A stretch of 64,000 nucleotides of DNA from Candidatus Thiothrix putei (GTDB lineage: Bacteria > Pseudomonadota > Gammaproteobacteria > Thiotrichales > Thiotrichaceae): contig CP124756.1 of assembly GCA_029972225.1 (NCBI GenBank), positions 1-64,000 on the forward strand. Reading direction: 5' to 3'. A program made the position numbers and the translations under genes. Under the pieces are notes generated by a model. It made no database searches. It worked only from the letters and a program-made list of their open reading frames with translations, and was not told where the DNA came from. How positions within the stretch are numbered: the stretch's first letter is position 1; every line of letters begins with the position of its first letter. Of this stretch, positions 53,209 through 63,176 are shown piece by piece.

Positions 53209-55080
53209 ATGGATGTTGAACAACTTGCAATCCGTGATTATTTGGCGAAATGCCCCCCATTAACTGAGCTTCCCGCTGCCGAGCTGGATGCGCTTGCGCA
53301 AGCCATTGTGATTCAGCGTGTGCCTCAAGGTGATGATGTATTGACCATCGGCGCAGACAATACTGTCGCGTTCCTAATCCGCGCCGGGGCTGTGGATGTA
53401 TTGCTGGAAAGCGGCGATTGGTACGGGCGTTTCGGCGATGGCGATTGGGTCGGCTACCGTTCGGTGATGCGCGGCGGCAAGGTCAGCATGACGGTGCGGG
53501 CGATTGAAGACACCTTGCTGTACGCCGTGCCGGGGGCGTTGTTTTTATCCTTACTGGAACGCTTTGAGCGGGTACGCCACTATTTCGCCGAGCGCAAACC
53601 GGAACGTTTACGCAATGCACTTCAGGAAATCCGTGGCAGTGACGGCTTGGCGTTGGTTGCCATGCATGTACGTGATTTGATGAAACTGCCGATGCTGGTA
53701 GGTAAAAGCGATAGTATTCAGCAAGTTGCACAGCAAATGAACGAATTCGACACCCAAACCGTGATGGTGACGGACGATGACGGCGGCTTGTGCGGCATCG
53801 TCACCGACGTGGATTTCCGCAAGCGCGTGGTGGCGGAAGGGCGCAGCGTGAATGCACCGATTGCCGACATTATGACCTTAAACCCGCTGACGCTGACTCC
53901 GCGTGATCAAGCTTCCGAAGCCTTATTGCTGATGTCGCGCCGCAATATCCGCCATTTGCCGGTGGTGGAAGGCAATGATGTGGTAGGTGTGCTATCCGCC
54001 AGCGATTTGTTGCGTACCCAAAGCAGCAGCGCGGTGTATTTGGTGGGGGATATTTTCGCGGCGCAAGATGTGGCGCGGTTGGCGGAATTGAGCAAGAGTT
54101 TGCCGAAATTGTTGGTCAGTTTGGTGAAGCAAAGCCTGCCTGCCAACGATATTGGGCAATCCATCACCTCGGTTGGGCAAGCGATTGCGCGGCGTTTATT
54201 GGTGATGGCAGAAGAAAAATTCGGCGCACCACCTGTGCCGTATGCGTTTATCGTGGCGGGGTCGATGGCGCGGCGTGAACAAACCGCACATTCTGACCAA
54301 GATAACGGCATGATTTTGTCGGATGATTACAATGAGGCGCAACACGGCGAGTATTTCCGGCAGATAGCGAAAGTCGTGAGCGATGGTTTGGATGCGTGTG
54401 GCTACATTTACTGCCCCGGCAATGTGATGGCGACCAATGACCAGTGGCGGCAACCGTTGGCGGTGTGGCGTGGTTATTTTGAAACGTGGATCAATAAGCC
54501 CGAACCGATGGCGTTGATGTATGCCAGTATTTTCTTCGACCTGCGCTGCTTGCACGGGGATGCCAGTTTGCTGAGCCGTTTGCAGGAAGAGGTTCTGAGA
54601 AAAACCAAGGCGAGCACCCTGTTCCAAGCGTTTATGGCGGGTAATGCCTTGAGCCACAAACCGCCGATTGGTTTCTTCCGTGGCTTTGTGTTGGATAAAG
54701 ACAGCAAAGACAGCAGCGCCGAAAAAGGCATGGACATGAAGAAGCGCGGCGTTGTACCGGTTATCGACATGGCGCGGCTGTATGCGTTGGCGGCGGGGCT
54801 TACGCCGATCAATACCTGGGAACGGTTGGAGGCGATTGCGGCAGCGGGGACGATCACCCGTTCTACCGTGGAAGATGTGCGCGATGCCTTCGAGTTCATC
54901 AGCATGGTGCGCTTGCAGCATCAAGCCAAGCAAATCGAAAACGGGCAAAAACCCAATAACCACATGCCGCCCGAAGAGTTGTCGGCGTTGGAACGTCGCC
55001 ATTTGAAAGATGCGTTTGAGGTGATTTCGACCATGCAAGACAGCATGGCAACCCGCTATCAGGCTGATAGTTTCCGCTGA
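53209..55080 (+). CDS. DUF294 nucleotidyltransferase-like protein with cNMP and CBS domains
   Basis: 623 residues. A cyclic-nucleotide-binding-like domain (about 15-130, LIRAGAVDVLLESGDWYG), two CBS motifs (about 155-270, VRDLMKLPMLVGKSDSIQQV and IMTLNPLTLTPRDQASEALL), then the DUF294 putative nucleotidyltransferase (about 310-440; GSMARREQTAHSDQDNGMIL carries the GS...SDQD pattern) and DUF294_C (about 480-620). Such proteins accompany sodium/solute symporters and DnaQ-like exonucleases in many proteobacteria and are thought to sense nucleotide state; their reaction is unproven. It is first in an operon with the symporter-kinase and the exonuclease fusion. Confidence 0.85.
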   Translation: MDVEQLAIRDYLAKCPPLTELPAAELDALAQAIVIQRVPQGDDVLTIGADNTVAFLIRAGAVDVLLESGDWYGRFGDGDWVGYRSVMRGGKVSMTVRAIEDTLLYAVPGALFLSLLERFERVRHYFAERKPERLRNALQEIRGSDGLALVAMHVRDLMKLPMLVGKSDSIQQVAQQMNEFDTQTVMVTDDDGGLCGIVTDVDFRKRVVAEGRSVNAPIADIMTLNPLTLTPRDQASEALLLMSRRNIRHLPVVEGNDVVGVLSASDLLRTQSSSAVYLVGDIFAAQDVARLAELSKSLPKLLVSLVKQSLPANDIGQSITSVGQAIARRLLVMAEEKFGAPPVPYAFIVAGSMARREQTAHSDQDNGMILSDDYNEAQHGEYFRQIAKVVSDGLDACGYIYCPGNVMATNDQWRQPLAVWRGYFETWINKPEPMALMYASIFFDLRCLHGDASLLSRLQEEVLRKTKASTLFQAFMAGNALSHKPPIGFFRGFVLDKDSKDSSAEKGMDMKKRGVVPVIDMARLYALAAGLTPINTWERLEAIAAAGTITRSTVEDVRDAFEFISMVRLQHQAKQIENGQKPNNHMPPEELSALERRHLKDAFEVISTMQDSMATRYQADSFR

Positions 55081-55099
55081 GTGCTGATGGAGACTCCCC

Positions 55100-55297
55100 A
55101 TGCTAAAAGGCATCAAACCCCAACGCCTATTCGCCCTCTTCATGGCAGGCGTTGCCCTCTTCAACTTCCCACTACTAGCCTTGTGGGATCACGACATGCA
55201 AGTCTGGGGCATCCCCCTTTTCCCACTGGGATTATTCACCGTATGGCTGATCCTAATCGCCGCCCTCGCATGGATTATGGAAACGGGTGAGGACTAA
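55100..55297 (+). CDS. small two-helix membrane protein of the symporter operon
   Basis: 65 residues with a GGAG site. Two hydrophobic helices (LFALFMAGVALFNFPLLALW and GIPLFPLGLFTVWLILIAAL) joined by a short loop (DHDMQVWGI). It resembles the small companion subunits (DUF4212/YjcH-like in position, though not clearly in sequence) found directly before sodium/solute symporter genes. It lies 19 bp after DUF294 and 3 bp before the symporter-kinase, so co-translation is likely. A role in stabilising the large membrane protein is inferred from position. Confidence 0.75.
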   Translation: MLKGIKPQRLFALFMAGVALFNFPLLALWDHDMQVWGIPLFPLGLFTVWLILIAALAWIMETGED

Positions 55298-55300
55298 CCC

Positions 55301-57952
55301 ATGCTAACCCCCATCCTAGTCATCGGTGTCACATTCGCGTACTTACTAACCCTATTCGCCGTGGCCTACCTCGGCGATAAACGCGCCGAAGCCGGGCGTT
55401 CGATCATTGCCAGCCCGTGGGTGTATGCGTTGTCGATGGCGGTGTATTGCACGGCGTGGACGTATTTTGGCAGTGTGGGGCGAGCCGCGAGTGCGGGGGT
55501 ATGGTTTCTGCCGATTTATTTGGGGCCGATGTTGGCAATGATTTTGGCGTGGGTGGTGGTGCGTAAAATGATTCGCATCGCTAAAACCTACCGGATTACC
55601 TCGATTGCGGACTTTGTGGCGAGTCGTTACGGCAAAAGCCCGTTGCTGGCGGGTTTGGTGACGTTGATTACGGTGGTGGGCATCGTGCCGTACATTGCGC
55701 TGCAATTGAAGGCGATTGCCAGTGGCTATGCGGTACTGACCTTGCCGTTGGGGGAAACGTTGCACGCTCCGGCGCAGTGGTGGGAAGACAGTACCTTGTA
55801 CCTAGCGTTGGCGTTGGCGGGTTTCATTATCCTGTTCGGGACGCGCCATCTGGATAGCAGCGAACGTCACGAGGGCATGGTGGCGGCGATTGCGTTTGAG
55901 TCGGTGGTGAAATTGCTGGCATTTTTGCTGGTGGGGCTATTTGTCACTTACGGCATGTTTCATGGCATGGGCGATATTTTCAGCCAAGTCTTGGCAAACG
56001 CTGACCTGAAGCCGTTGTTGGCGTTGGATCAGGGTAAGCCGTTTGCGTATTCGCAGTGGTTTGCGTTGACGTTGCTGGCAATGTTGTCGGTGGTGTTTTT
56101 GCCGCGCCAGTTTCAGGTGATGGTGGTGGAAAATGTGGATGAACGCCATTTGCGCCGGGCGGTGTGGGTGTTTCCGCTGTATTTATTGTTGATCAATCTG
56201 TTTGTGTTGCCGATTGCGTTGGGCGGCTTGCTGTATTTCGGGGTGGGGACGATGAACCCGGAAACGTTTGTGCTTTCCTTGCCGTTGTCACAGGGGCATG
56301 GCTGGTTGGCATTGGTGGCGTTTGTCGGGGGCGTGTCGGCGGCAACGGGCATGGTGATTGTGGAAGCCATTGCGGTATCGACAATGGTATGCAATGACTT
56401 GGTAATGCCGTTGTTGTTACGCACGCGGCGCTTTGGGGAACGTTCCGGCGGGGATTTGACAGGGTTGATTTTGGGTATTCGCCGCTTGGCGATTATTCTG
56501 ATTTTGTTGCTGGGGTATTTGTATTTTCATCTGGCGGGCGAAGTCTACGCGCTGGTAAGCATCGGGTTGATTAGCTTTGCGGCGGTGGCGCAGTTTGCCC
56601 CGGCAATGTTGGGCGGGATGTATTGGAAAGGCGGGACGCGCAACGGCGCATTGGCGGGCTTGCTGCTGGGCTTTGTGTTGTGGGCGTATACCTTAATGCT
56701 GCCCTCCCTCGCCAAATCCGGTTGGGTCTCGACGGACTTTTTGCAGCAAGGGCCGTGGGGCATTGCGTGGCTGAAGCCAGAAGCGTTTTTGGGGTTGAGT
56801 GGCTTGGATTACCTGACGCATTCGCTGTTTTGGAGCTTGTTTGCGAATGTGACGGCGTATGTGTGGGTATCGTTGTGGCAACGCCCCGCAGCGCGGGAAG
56901 CCAGCCAAGCCTTGCTGTTTGTGGATGTGTTTCAACGCACTAGCAGCACGCATCCGGTGTTTTGGCAGGGGCAGGCGCAAGTCACCGATTTATTGCATTT
57001 GATGGGGCGTTTTTTGGGCGAAACCCGTGCGGAACAATTATTCGCCCAGTACGCGCAACAAGTGGGTGTGCATGACATAGGGCAAATACCCGCCGATGCG
57101 AAGCTGGTACACTTCGTGGAGACGCAATTAACCGGTGCGATTGGCAGCGCGTCGGCACGGGTGATGGTGGCTTCGGTGGTAGAGGAAGAGGCGCTGGAGT
57201 TGGATGATGTGATGCGGATGTTGGAGGAGGCTTCCGAGTTGCGGATTGCGCTCGAAAAGCTCAAGAGTTTGGATCATTTGAAGGATGATTTTATGTCATC
57301 CGTTACCCATGAATTGCGCACCCCGCTGACCTCGATTCGGGCGCTTTCCGAGATGATGCAGGATGACCCGGAAATGGAGGTGGAGCAACGCCAGCAATTC
57401 CTTGGGATTGTGGTCGCCGAAACCGAACGCCTCAGCCGCTTGGTGAATCAAGTGCTGGATATGGCGAAGATTGAAGCGGGTCATGCCGAATGGCACAACA
57501 GCGATGTGGATATGCGTGACGTGGTGCAACAAGCGGTGAATAGCGTGGCGGGCACGTGCCGCGAACGCCAGATTGCCTTGCATACCGAATTGCCCGCGAG
57601 TGTTGCGCCATTGCGGGCAGATGCGGATCGTTTGGTGCAGGTGGTACTGAATTTGCTATCGAATGCGCTGAAATTTGTGCCGGTGTCGCAGGGTGAAATT
57701 GTAGTGCGTTTGCTAGATGCACCTGCGGGTGTCACGGTGACAGTGGCGGATAATGGGGTTGGCATTTCCCCGGATAAGCACGCACTGGTGTTTGAAAAGT
57801 TTAGGCAAGTGGATAATGAAGCGGGTTCGGTGCAAGGCACGGGGCTGGGTTTGCCGATTAGCCGCCAAATCGTGGAACATTTTGGTGGACGCATGTGGCT
57901 GGAGTCGGAGGAGGGCAAAGGCGCGTGTTTTGGCTTTTTCTTGCCGAGGTAA
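55301..57952 (+). CDS. CbrA-like sodium/solute symporter-histidine kinase
   Basis: 883 residues. The N-terminal about 510 residues are an SSS-family transporter with some 13 helices (ASPWVYALSMAVYCTAWTYF, YRITSIADFVASRYGKSPLL). A linker follows, then a histidine kinase: H-box SSVTHELRTPLTSIRALSEM (His near 668), N-box NLLSNALKFVP, G-boxes VADNGVGIS and GTGLGLPIS. This is the CbrA architecture, in which transport or substrate binding is coupled to phosphorylation of a response regulator. The receiver protein encoded 24 bp downstream is the obvious partner. The substrate is unknown; amino-acid or acetate-like is only family precedent. Confidence 0.9.
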   Translation: MLTPILVIGVTFAYLLTLFAVAYLGDKRAEAGRSIIASPWVYALSMAVYCTAWTYFGSVGRAASAGVWFLPIYLGPMLAMILAWVVVRKMIRIAKTYRITSIADFVASRYGKSPLLAGLVTLITVVGIVPYIALQLKAIASGYAVLTLPLGETLHAPAQWWEDSTLYLALALAGFIILFGTRHLDSSERHEGMVAAIAFESVVKLLAFLLVGLFVTYGMFHGMGDIFSQVLANADLKPLLALDQGKPFAYSQWFALTLLAMLSVVFLPRQFQVMVVENVDERHLRRAVWVFPLYLLLINLFVLPIALGGLLYFGVGTMNPETFVLSLPLSQGHGWLALVAFVGGVSAATGMVIVEAIAVSTMVCNDLVMPLLLRTRRFGERSGGDLTGLILGIRRLAIILILLLGYLYFHLAGEVYALVSIGLISFAAVAQFAPAMLGGMYWKGGTRNGALAGLLLGFVLWAYTLMLPSLAKSGWVSTDFLQQGPWGIAWLKPEAFLGLSGLDYLTHSLFWSLFANVTAYVWVSLWQRPAAREASQALLFVDVFQRTSSTHPVFWQGQAQVTDLLHLMGRFLGETRAEQLFAQYAQQVGVHDIGQIPADAKLVHFVETQLTGAIGSASARVMVASVVEEEALELDDVMRMLEEASELRIALEKLKSLDHLKDDFMSSVTHELRTPLTSIRALSEMMQDDPEMEVEQRQQFLGIVVAETERLSRLVNQVLDMAKIEAGHAEWHNSDVDMRDVVQQAVNSVAGTCRERQIALHTELPASVAPLRADADRLVQVVLNLLSNALKFVPVSQGEIVVRLLDAPAGVTVTVADNGVGISPDKHALVFEKFRQVDNEAGSVQGTGLGLPISRQIVEHFGGRMWLESEEGKGACFGFFLPR

Positions 57953-57976
57953 CGATTGGAGAGAGAGGAGCATAAC

Positions 57977-58351
57977 ATGACAAAAACCGTACTGATTGCG
58001 GACGATGAGCCGAATATTTTGATTTCGCTCGAATATCTGATGAAGCGCGAAGGCTATCGCGTGGTCGTTGCGCACGATGGGCAGGAGGCGTGCGAATTGA
58101 TTGAGCGCGAACACCCCGATTTGGTGTTGCTGGATGTGATGATGCCGAAAAAAACCGGCTTTGAGGTGTGCCACGAAATCCGTGCCAATGAGACGTTTAA
58201 GGCGCTGCCGATTGTGTTGCTGACCGCGAAAGGGCGCGATACCGATGTCGCTAAAGGGCTGGCGATGGGGGCGAATGATTACATGACCAAACCGTTTTCC
58301 ACCAAGGAATTGGCGCAAAAAGTGCGTGACTTGTTGGTGGCGGCAGCATGA
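57977..58351 (+). CDS. single-domain response regulator (CheY-like)
   Basis: 124 residues from the ATG at 57977 behind GAGGAG. A receiver domain only: acidic pair IADDEPN (near 8), phospho-acceptor in LVLLDVMMPKKTG (near 53), Thr of VLLTAKGRD and Lys of MTKPFSTKEL. There is no output domain, so it must act through protein-protein contacts or pass phosphate on. Its stop overlaps the start of the exonuclease fusion gene (ATGA), which suggests they function together. In the CbrAB system the regulator is a sigma-54 activator, so this differs. Confidence 0.9.
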   Translation: MTKTVLIADDEPNILISLEYLMKREGYRVVVAHDGQEACELIEREHPDLVLLDVMMPKKTGFEVCHEIRANETFKALPIVLLTAKGRDTDVAKGLAMGANDYMTKPFSTKELAQKVRDLLVAAA

Positions 58352-60525
58352 GGCGTTTTGATAAACGGGTTGCGTTGGGTGTGGCGTTGATTGGTTTGAT
58401 TGGGTTGGTGTGGTTGGGGGCAACGGGCGGTTTGATCTGGTCAACCTTGGATGACGCGGGGCGTACCATCCTCAAAGACACGTTGGGCGAACGCATTATG
58501 CTGCTGCTGTTAATGTGGGCAGTGTCGTTGATTGCGGTGGGGTCGGCATTGCGTTTTCTGGTGTCGTATTTTATGACGGCTCCGGCACGCTTGGCGGAAG
58601 AGGCGCAGGTATTGCTGGGAACCGATGTGAAGCGCCAGCTTGTGCCGACGGGCAGTATTGAAAATCGACGCTTGGCGGATTTGTTTAACCAATTGGTGCA
58701 ACAGCGCGAAGCCTTGCGCGACGAAATGGATGCGCGGGTGCAAGAAGCGGCACGCAATACCGAACAGGAAAAAAACCGTCTGGCGGCGTTGATGTCGGAG
58801 CTGACCAAAAGCGTGGTGGTGTGCAATCTGGATGGGCGCATTCTGCTGTATAACAATCGGGCGCGGATGCAGTTTCGGGCGTTGTCGCAAGCGCCGGGTG
58901 TGGCGGGTGGCGGCGAATTGATTGGCTTGGGACGTTCGGTTTACGGCGTGTTTGACCGCAAATTGGTGATGCACGCGCTGGAAAATATTCAGCACCGTTT
59001 GCAACGCGGTGCGTCTGCGCCTTCCGCGCAATTCATTACCACGACGCAAACGGGGCAGTTATTGCGGGCGCAAATGGCTCCGGTACGTTCGGTGCAAACA
59101 GCGGCGAATGAGCCGGTGCAAATGACGGGTTTTGTGCTGATGCTCGACAATATTACCCGTGAATTTGAGGCGCAATCTCGCCAAGATCATATTTTGCATA
59201 CGTTGACGGAACGCAGCCGTGCCGCGCTGGGCAATATGCAGGCGGCGTTGGAGGTGTTGGAATACCCCGATCTTGAGCCGGACATGCACGAGCGGTTGCT
59301 GGCGGTTTTGCGCGAGGAAACCGCAGGCTTGGGAACACGCTTACGGGAATTGAAATCGTCGGCGTTGGATAGCACGGTGTTGCGTTGGCCGCTGGAAGAC
59401 ATGCTGGGCGCGGATTTGGTGGCAGCCGCGATTCGGCGTATCGAAGCTTTGGGTGGATTAGCGGTGGTGGCGACTGAGGTCGATGATTCCTTGTGGCTTA
59501 AAGTGGAAAGTTTTTCGTTGTTGCAAGCCTTGTCGTATTTGGCGGAACGTTTGCGCCAAGAATGCGTGATTAATACGGTGCAATTGCGCTTGAGCATGGG
59601 AGCGGGGCGGGCGCAATTGGATTTGTGTTGGACACCGAGTGCCGCGAAGTTGACCGATAAAGTCGTGCCGGGTTGGGAACATGACCCGATGCGTTCGGGG
59701 GGGGAGGATACCTCGCTGACGATTCAGGATGTGGTGGAACGCCACGGCGGGGCGTTCTGGTTTGAACGCGAAGCGGCGACGGGAACGGTATTTTTCCGCT
59801 TCTTATTGCCGTTGGCAGCGCCGCAAGAACAGTTGGAAACCAGCAGTGTGGTGCGCAATGAGAGTCGCCCGGAATACTACGATTTCGATTTGTTCCAAGC
59901 CTCGGCGCAATCGCGTTCCTTGGAAGACAGCAAGCTGAGCGAGTTGTCGTTCACGGTGTTTGATACCGAAACCACGGGACTAGACCCGGCGAATGGCGAT
60001 GAAATCATTCAGATTGCGGCGGTGCGCATTGTGAATGGCAAGCTGTTGCGCCACGAAAACTTTGACCAGTTGGTTGATCCGAAGCGTAATATTCCGGCGA
60101 TTACGATTCCGATTCATGGGATTACGCCGGAAATGGTGCGCGGGCAGCCAACGATTGACAAGGTGTTACCGGCGTTTCATCAGTTTGCGCAAGACACGGT
60201 GTTGGTGGCGCACAATGCCGCGTTTGATATGCGTTGCTTGCAGGTGAAGGAAAAGGTGACGGGCATGGTGTTTGATCATCCGGTGATGGATACCTTGTTG
60301 CTGTCGGCGGTAGTGCATCCGAATCAGGAATCACATCGGCTGGAGGCGATTACCGAGCGCTTTAATATCAATATTTTGGGGCGGCATACCGCGCTGGGGG
60401 ATGCGATGGCAACGGCAGAGGTGTTTATGCGCTTGATTCCGTTGCTGGCGGAAAGGGGGATTCATACGCTGGGGCAGGCGCGGGAAGCGGCGCAGAAAAC
60501 GTATTATGCGCGTTTGAAATATTAG
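58348..60525 (+). CDS. membrane pseudokinase fused to a DEDDh 3'-5' exonuclease
   Basis: 725 residues. Two membrane helices (VALGVALIGLIGLVWLGAT and IMLLLLMWAVSLIAVGSAL), a HAMP-like linker and coiled coil, a PAS-like domain (SVVVCNLDGRILLYNNRAR, about 155-275), then a degenerate kinase core: the usual H-box His is absent (LTERSRAALGNMQAALEVLE) and only a vestigial ATPase region remains. The C-terminal about 190 residues are a complete DnaQ-like exonuclease: VFDTETTGLDP (Exo I), AHNAAFDMRCL (Exo II) and RHTALGDAMATAEVF (Exo III, DEDDh). The kinase half probably senses or docks the receiver encoded upstream and controls the nuclease at the membrane. Confidence 0.85.
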   Translation: MRRFDKRVALGVALIGLIGLVWLGATGGLIWSTLDDAGRTILKDTLGERIMLLLLMWAVSLIAVGSALRFLVSYFMTAPARLAEEAQVLLGTDVKRQLVPTGSIENRRLADLFNQLVQQREALRDEMDARVQEAARNTEQEKNRLAALMSELTKSVVVCNLDGRILLYNNRARMQFRALSQAPGVAGGGELIGLGRSVYGVFDRKLVMHALENIQHRLQRGASAPSAQFITTTQTGQLLRAQMAPVRSVQTAANEPVQMTGFVLMLDNITREFEAQSRQDHILHTLTERSRAALGNMQAALEVLEYPDLEPDMHERLLAVLREETAGLGTRLRELKSSALDSTVLRWPLEDMLGADLVAAAIRRIEALGGLAVVATEVDDSLWLKVESFSLLQALSYLAERLRQECVINTVQLRLSMGAGRAQLDLCWTPSAAKLTDKVVPGWEHDPMRSGGEDTSLTIQDVVERHGGAFWFEREAATGTVFFRFLLPLAAPQEQLETSSVVRNESRPEYYDFDLFQASAQSRSLEDSKLSELSFTVFDTETTGLDPANGDEIIQIAAVRIVNGKLLRHENFDQLVDPKRNIPAITIPIHGITPEMVRGQPTIDKVLPAFHQFAQDTVLVAHNAAFDMRCLQVKEKVTGMVFDHPVMDTLLLSAVVHPNQESHRLEAITERFNINILGRHTALGDAMATAEVFMRLIPLLAERGIHTLGQAREAAQKTYYARLKY

Positions 60526-60589
60526 GGTTGACCTTGGCAGTGATTCAGCTTAGCTTATCTGATTACTAAAATTTTAGAGCGAAACCAAA

Positions 60590-60808
60590 ATGGCACGTAT
60601 TACGGTTGAAGATTGTCTGGGTCATGTCGAGAACAATTTTGCACTGGTGTTGAAAGCGGCGAAACGCGCCCGTGACATTTCTCACGGCGCACAGCCGCTG
60701 GTGGCAGAGGAAGGTGATAAGCCGACTGTTATTGCCCTGCGCGAAATTGCGGAAGGCTTGCTGGTCAAAAAGCCGGTGGTGATTTCCACCGCAGCAATCG
60801 ACGCTTAA
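60590..60808 (+). CDS. rpoZ: RNA polymerase omega subunit
   Basis: 72 residues, slightly shorter than in Escherichia coli. [20 protein letters not shown] and [18 protein letters not shown] are the conserved omega segments that clamp the beta-prime C-terminus; [12 protein letters not shown] is the last helix. Omega also forms part of one ppGpp-binding site on RNA polymerase, which fits its neighbour, the SpoT-like gene. An intrinsic terminator at 60820-60853 separates the two. Confidence 0.95.
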   Translation: MARITVEDCLGHVENNFALVLKAAKRARDISHGAQPLVAEEGDKPTVIALREIAEGLLVKKPVVISTAAIDA

Positions 60809-60819
60809 GACTGATAAAG

Positions 60820-60853
60820 AATACCCACTGCTACATTGAGTGGGTATTTTTTT
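60820..60853 (+). terminator. intrinsic terminator after rpoZ
   Basis: AATACCCACT (60820-60829) pairs with AGTGGGTATT (60839-60848) around a 9-base loop and is followed by a T-run (TATTTTTTT). It lies 11 bases after the rpoZ stop, so the SpoT-like gene at 60901 probably has its own promoter or depends on read-through. Confidence 0.85.
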
Positions 60854-60900
60854 GAGGTTAGTCATACGACCTGACCTGATACGCTCGGTGAGGATGTTTT

Positions 60901-62781
60901 ATGTCAGATGATGCATACCGTGAATCTGCGCCCGACGACGAGCGTGGGGATGAATCCAACAACATGGGGGATGGCTTCCATGAGTTTAGTGAACCATCGT
61001 TTGAGCCGCTTGCTGCTTCCCCGCCTGAACTACCTGAGCCTCCTGCCCCCAAACCGGCGATTTCACACAATATCTTTCGTGCCAATAATCTGATGCAGTT
61101 GGTTGAGCGTTATATGACGCAAGCCGATTCGCGCAAAGTCTACGATGCTTTTTTGTTGGCGGCGGAAAAGCACGAAGGTCAGATGCGGGCGGATAAAATT
61201 ACCCCTTATATTACCCACCCCTTGGAAGTCGCCCGCACCCTAGCGTTGTGGTATTTGGATGTGGATACCGTGTGTGCCGCTCTGTTGCACGATGTCCCAG
61301 AAGATACCGATTGCACCAATGAAGAAATCGTGGCGAAATTTGGGGCTACAGTCGGGCATTTGGTTGGCGGTGTTACCAAATTAAAGCGTAATGATGCGTT
61401 GCCGACTAAACAGGCTGTGACGATTGCCAGTTACCGCAAAATGATGCAGGCGATGACCCAGGATTTTCGCGTGGTGTTGGTCAAATTAGCTGATCGTTTG
61501 CACAATATGAAAACTTTGGGCAATGTTGAGCCAGACAAGCGGCGGCGGGTAGCGCGGGAAACCTCCACGACCTATGTGACGTTAGCACGGCGCATGGGGA
61601 TGAATATTATCCGGCGCGAATTGCAGTGGCTATCGTTTCAAGGTTTGTACCCTTGGCGCAGCAGCATTATGGAACGGGCGCTGGAGACCTATCTGCACGA
61701 AAATGAAGAGAAGCACGAGCAAATCTTCAAAAGCATTTCTGATGCATTGGAGGTGAGCATTCCCGGTAGCAGTGCCATGGTCTGGCCGAAAAACCTGTTC
61801 CGCGTGTATGAGCAGTGTCGCCGTAAAAAGGTCGGTTTCCGCCAGCAGTGTGATTTGCTGGAAATCAGTGTGCAAGTCGCTGAGCGAGAAGAATGCTACA
61901 GTGCATTAGGCATTATTCACAGTTTATTCAAACCGCGCATGGGCATGGTCAGGGATTTCATTGCGGCTCCCCGTGCGTATGGTTTTCAGTCATTGCAGAC
62001 TACGGTGACGGCATCCAATGGGCAGGTGGTACGTTTCCAAATCCAGACACGCGAAATGTATCAAGTGGCACAATTGGGGGTTGCGGCACGTTGGAATCAT
62101 GCATCGGGAACCCGTTCTTATACTCAGGGGGTCTTTAATAGCTGGATCGAGCAAGTCAAGGAATTTGATAGTCAGGCGCAAAATTCGGATGAATTTTACG
62201 CGGCGATGCAAGGCGATATGTTCCAAACCGAGATTTACGCCTATACCCCTGAAGGCGATGTCAAAGAATTGCCGCGTGGCGCGACGTTGGTGGATTTTGC
62301 TTATGCGGTGCATACCGAATTGGGGCATCGTTGCACTAAAGCCAAGGTGGATGGTGTGGAACGCGCCTTGCGCAGCCGTGTGCCAAATAATATGGCGACG
62401 ATTGAGATTATTTGCGGTGATGCTCCCGAACCCCAAGCCGCTTGGTTGAATTTCGTCAAAACCAGTAAAGCACTGTACGCGATCCGCAGTTGGCTACGCC
62501 AGCACAATGCCTTGCCTAAAGAGGGTGAAAATGGTACGGGGCAAAAAATGTTAGCCGGTATTGTCGTGGAAGTGCGCGATGTGAAAGGCATGTTACGCCA
62601 AATCACCAAATCGCTGGATGGCTTGGATGTGAACATCGTCGATTTAAAGATCACTGGCGAGGGGCGTATCAAGCAAGATGCTTTTACTATTCAGGTTGAT
62701 GATCAAGGGCATTTACAAGAAGTCATTCGTCAGCTAAAACATATACCGAATGTATTGAATGTAAGCAAATTGACGAAATAA
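60901..62781 (+). CDS. spoT: SpoT-like (p)ppGpp hydrolase with degenerate synthetase domain
   Basis: 626 residues, shorter than the roughly 700 of E. coli SpoT; about 60 extra acidic/Pro residues at the N-terminus. The HD hydrolase site is intact: YITHPLEVA (near 102), LLHDVPEDT (near 128), [11 protein letters not shown] (near 200). The synthetase region is recognisable but altered where SpoT and RelA are conserved: DLLEISVQV replaces D-I-x-[14 protein letters not shown] replaces [15 protein letters not shown] replaces NGYQSLHT, and VRFQIQT replaces VEVQIRT, losing the catalytic Glu. TGS ([20 protein letters not shown]) and ACT domains follow. It sits after rpoZ and before ridA, as spoT does in gammaproteobacteria. 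Probably a hydrolase only. Confidence 0.88.
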   Translation: MSDDAYRESAPDDERGDESNNMGDGFHEFSEPSFEPLAASPPELPEPPAPKPAISHNIFRANNLMQLVERYMTQADSRKVYDAFLLAAEKHEGQMRADKITPYITHPLEVARTLALWYLDVDTVCAALLHDVPEDTDCTNEEIVAKFGATVGHLVGGVTKLKRNDALPTKQAVTIASYRKMMQAMTQDFRVVLVKLADRLHNMKTLGNVEPDKRRRVARETSTTYVTLARRMGMNIIRRELQWLSFQGLYPWRSSIMERALETYLHENEEKHEQIFKSISDALEVSIPGSSAMVWPKNLFRVYEQCRRKKVGFRQQCDLLEISVQVAEREECYSALGIIHSLFKPRMGMVRDFIAAPRAYGFQSLQTTVTASNGQVVRFQIQTREMYQVAQLGVAARWNHASGTRSYTQGVFNSWIEQVKEFDSQAQNSDEFYAAMQGDMFQTEIYAYTPEGDVKELPRGATLVDFAYAVHTELGHRCTKAKVDGVERALRSRVPNNMATIEIICGDAPEPQAAWLNFVKTSKALYAIRSWLRQHNALPKEGENGTGQKMLAGIVVEVRDVKGMLRQITKSLDGLDVNIVDLKITGEGRIKQDAFTIQVDDQGHLQEVIRQLKHIPNVLNVSKLTK

Positions 62782-62789
62782 GGAACTTC

Positions 62790-63173
62790 ATGAACAAGAC
62801 CATCATTTCCACGCCTGACGCGCCACAGGCGATTGGTACGTATTCGCAGGCGGTGCGCGTGGGCGATACCGTCTACCTGTCCGGGCAAATTCCTCTGGTT
62901 CCTGCCACCATGCAAATGGTTGAGGGCGATATTGCCGTGCAAGTGCGCCAAGTGTTTGAGAATTTGTCTGCCGTTGCCAAGGCTGCGGGTGGTTCGCTGA
63001 ATGATTGTGTGAAAGTGCATGTGTTCCTGACCGATTTGGTGAATTTTCCTGTCGTGAATCAGGTGATGGCAGAGTTTTTCACCGAACCCTACCCCGCGCG
63101 TGCGGCGATTGGTGTTGCCTCCTTGCCACGCGGTGCGGAAGTGGAAGTCGATGCCATTATGGTCTTGGGCTAA
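62790..63173 (+). CDS. ridA: RidA-type enamine/imine deaminase
   Basis: 127 residues behind AAGGAA. The RidA/YER057c/UK114 pattern is clear: [47 protein letters not shown], and the catalytic Arg in [21 protein letters not shown] near the end. It forms trimers that hydrolyse reactive 2-aminoacrylate and related imines from pyridoxal enzymes. It is 8 bp after the SpoT-like stop, the usual gammaproteobacterial order. Confidence 0.95.
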   Translation: MNKTIISTPDAPQAIGTYSQAVRVGDTVYLSGQIPLVPATMQMVEGDIAVQVRQVFENLSAVAKAAGGSLNDCVKVHVFLTDLVNFPVVNQVMAEFFTEPYPARAAIGVASLPRGAEVEVDAIMVLG

Positions 63174-63176
63174 GCC

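Noticed and set aside
55352..58444. Minus-strand frames opposite the symporter-kinase and receiver genes
   Set aside because: His/Arg/Gln-rich antisense translations of strong plus-strand coding sequence.
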